Source of the DNA: Tamarix chinensis
Taxonomy: Eukaryota > Streptophyta > Magnoliopsida > Caryophyllales > Tamaricaceae
DNA: 64,000 nucleotides
Assembly: GCA_030549775.1 (NCBI GenBank)
Contig: CM060175.1
Span: 15,205,712 to 15,269,711 of the forward strand
Direction: 5' to 3'
The position numbers were made by a program, and so were the translations under genes. The notes beneath the pieces were generated by a model. It made no database searches. It had not been told where the DNA came from and saw only the letters and a program-made list of their open reading frames with translations. Below are positions 62,797-64,000 of this stretch, in pieces (within the stretch, counting starts at the first letter, position 1; each line of letters begins with the position of its first letter).

Positions 62797-63327
62797 TTAC
62801 TTCCTACTATAGTAGGGTAGTCTTGACATCATCAAGAACCAATTCATCATCCTTCCTGTACTGTAATTAGCAAGCAAAGAACTCAAAAATATAATAGAAA
62901 GATCTTCATCCTCCAATTTGACATCTATATTCCTCAAATCCATAATTATAGAGTCAACTTCATCAAGATGAGATTTTAGGAATTTTCCCTTACCCAATTT
63001 CAACTCGTGCAATTTTCTGTTCAACAACAAATGATTTGTCATAGACTTCGTCATGTATTGAGACTCTAGCTTGAGCCATTGGGATGGCATCGTTATTTCT
63101 TTAGCCACCTCACGTAAGACTTTATTAGATAAACATAATTGTATGGTGGAAAGGGCCTTTTGATCTATCTCCTCAAAATTATCATCTGTCATCAAATCAT
63201 ACATCTTTGAGTTCTTGAGTAACACCTTCTCCAATCCATTCTGAATCAGTATTGCCTTCATCTTCAACTTTCATAAGCCAAAGTTCACGGACCGATCAAA
63301 CTTCTCTATATCAAATCTTATAGACAT
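62797..63327 (-). pseudogene. Copia gag
   Basis: ATG at 63327-63325 (MSIRFDIEKFDRSVNFGL...). A TGA at 63273-63271 stands where related elements have Trp. After it the frame is open: MKAILIQNGLEKVL, ALSTIQLCLSNKVLREVAKE, QWLKLESQYMTKSMTN, LGKGKFLKSHLDE, SIIMDLRNIDVKLEDEDLSI. These are the UBN2-type gag signatures. Packages element RNA in active relatives. Confidence 0.88.
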
Positions 63328-63346
63328 CCCGAACATGAACCTTGTT

Positions 63347-63357
63347 CTTTGATACCA
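63347..63357 (-). other. Primer binding site (tRNA-iMet)
   Basis: Minus strand TGGTATCAAAG, 3 bp after the 5' LTR end. One base differs from the standard TGGTATCAGAG. Confidence 0.85.
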
Positions 63358-63360
63358 ATT

Positions 63361-63910
63361 TGTTGGGTATCCATGTTAATTCAAAAAAATAATATCTAAT
63401 TGGAATCAATTAGAACACATCAAAATTGAGAAGAGAAGAACACTCAAGAACATAGATTGGGGAAAAAGACGATCCTATTGATGTGAAGTAATTGTGATTA
63501 CAAAGAGAATCAAAGAAATCCTCACCTAAATTACTCAATTCATGAAGAAACTACAAGAGAACTCAAGAGGAGACAAGAGGATGATGCTATGTTGTTTAGG
63601 ATTCTAATCGTATGGTATTTATACTAAACACGAGCCCTGCGTCTTTTTTTTTTCCAACTTTGGCAATCTTTAGTATTTTCATGATAAATTCTTCGTTTTA
63701 CCTCCAATCAAGCTGATTCTTGATGCATTGGAAATATAATATATAGATATACAACTTTAATATTTAACAATTTTCCAAATTCTAGTTGAATCAAGGTCAA
63801 ACATTCTTGTACTTCCAAAACAACTCATAATTCTACTCTAAATTCCTTCGATATACTTCACACACCAATCCAAGCTATTATACACACCAAATATGAGTTA
63901 CAACCTCACA
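63361..63910 (-). repeat. 5' LTR of the Copia element
   Basis: Plus strand starts TGTTGGGTATC and ends AACCTCACA, 550 bp. It aligns along its length with 58750-59291. TATA on the minus strand near 63621-63630. Confidence 0.9.
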
Positions 63911-64000
63911 AATAGCATTATAGAGAAATTTAAATCAAAATTAGAATTGGATCTGAAACTGTAGGACAACCAGTCGATGGGTTTGGGCAAACTAGTTGAC
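63911..64000 (-). mobile_element. Large LTR family B, copy 2, resumed
   Basis: It continues the B sequence broken at 58750: 'tttaaatcaaaattagaattggatctgaaa' followed by 'ccagtcgatgggtttgg' words, parallel to 14725-14800 of copy 1. Runs off the window. Confidence 0.65.

Larger units (their letters stand above)
58750..63910 (-). mobile_element. Ty1/Copia retrotransposon, near complete but defective
   Basis: Length 5161 bp, minus strand. The 5' LTR is 63361-63910 and the 3' LTR is 58750-59291. Gag, protease, integrase, RT and RNase H occur in Copia order. A tRNA-iMet primer site abuts the 5' LTR, and a purine-rich tract (AAAGGTGGAGAAT on the minus strand, 59292-59304) abuts the 3' LTR. Flanks ATAAG (58745-58749) and AATAG (63911-63915) are similar but not identical. 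The two LTRs differ at many positions, so the insertion is old. Gag and pol features suggest the Tork (Tnt1-like) lineage; that is a judgement from memory of the motifs. It lies inside a family-B LTR. Confidence 0.9.

Overview
The window is nuclear DNA of a flowering plant. It holds intron-containing genes of plant-only or plant-typical families, long AT-rich spacers, and many retrotransposons in all stages of decay, including a Cassandra element carrying 5S rRNA sequence. Nothing bacterial, viral-replicon-like or organellar was recognised. I cannot place the species more closely than angiosperm.

Only three ordinary genes are supported. (1) 3886-5083 (+) is a two-exon gene for a 151-residue hydrophilic protein with a 43-residue module present twice. 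(2) 24318-25265 (+) is a three-exon gene for a secreted EPF/EPFL cysteine-rich peptide, the ligand family that patterns stomata and organ growth. (3) 36620-39436 (-) is a six-exon gene for a mitochondrial carrier that looks like the plant mitochondrial coenzyme A carrier. Their exon junctions all keep frame. They appear functionally unrelated.

Most of the remainder is retroelement sequence. A family of giant LTRs (called family A here; 4.4-5.1 kb when complete) occurs at 1-55, 56-1300, 1301-3560, 8707-about 12060, 16230-20613, 42398-47522 and, as a diverged relative, 48355-53196. Two copies are complete solo LTRs with perfect 5-bp target duplications (CGAAT and CTCAC). No gag-pol region of the family is present. 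Inside these LTRs is a shared architecture: a TATA box, a GC-rich stretch, a trinucleotide-repeat zone, two triplets of about 45-nt units built round CCAC...GTGG, three back-to-back perfect hairpins, and a 10-bp dyad close to the end. A second large LTR family (B; 8150-15020 and 55543-64000) carries a different set of repeats.

Nesting is heavy. A-family copies sit inside B, inside each other at the left edge, and inside older remnants (41470-55542). A 5.2-kb Copia element (58750-63910, minus strand, with both LTRs, a tRNA-iMet primer site and decayed gag-pol) sits inside the second B copy. The middle (27489-35350) is a second graveyard: a tRNA-derived SINE with a 14-bp duplication, a possible Copia solo LTR, an LTR-less Copia pol fragment, LINE zinc-finger and RNase H fragments, and a complete Cassandra TRIM.

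The gene-poor stretches between are AT-rich, with MITE-like foldbacks, a 1-kb tract of almost pure AT repeats, and microsatellites. The most novel signal is the conserved structural module inside the giant LTRs.
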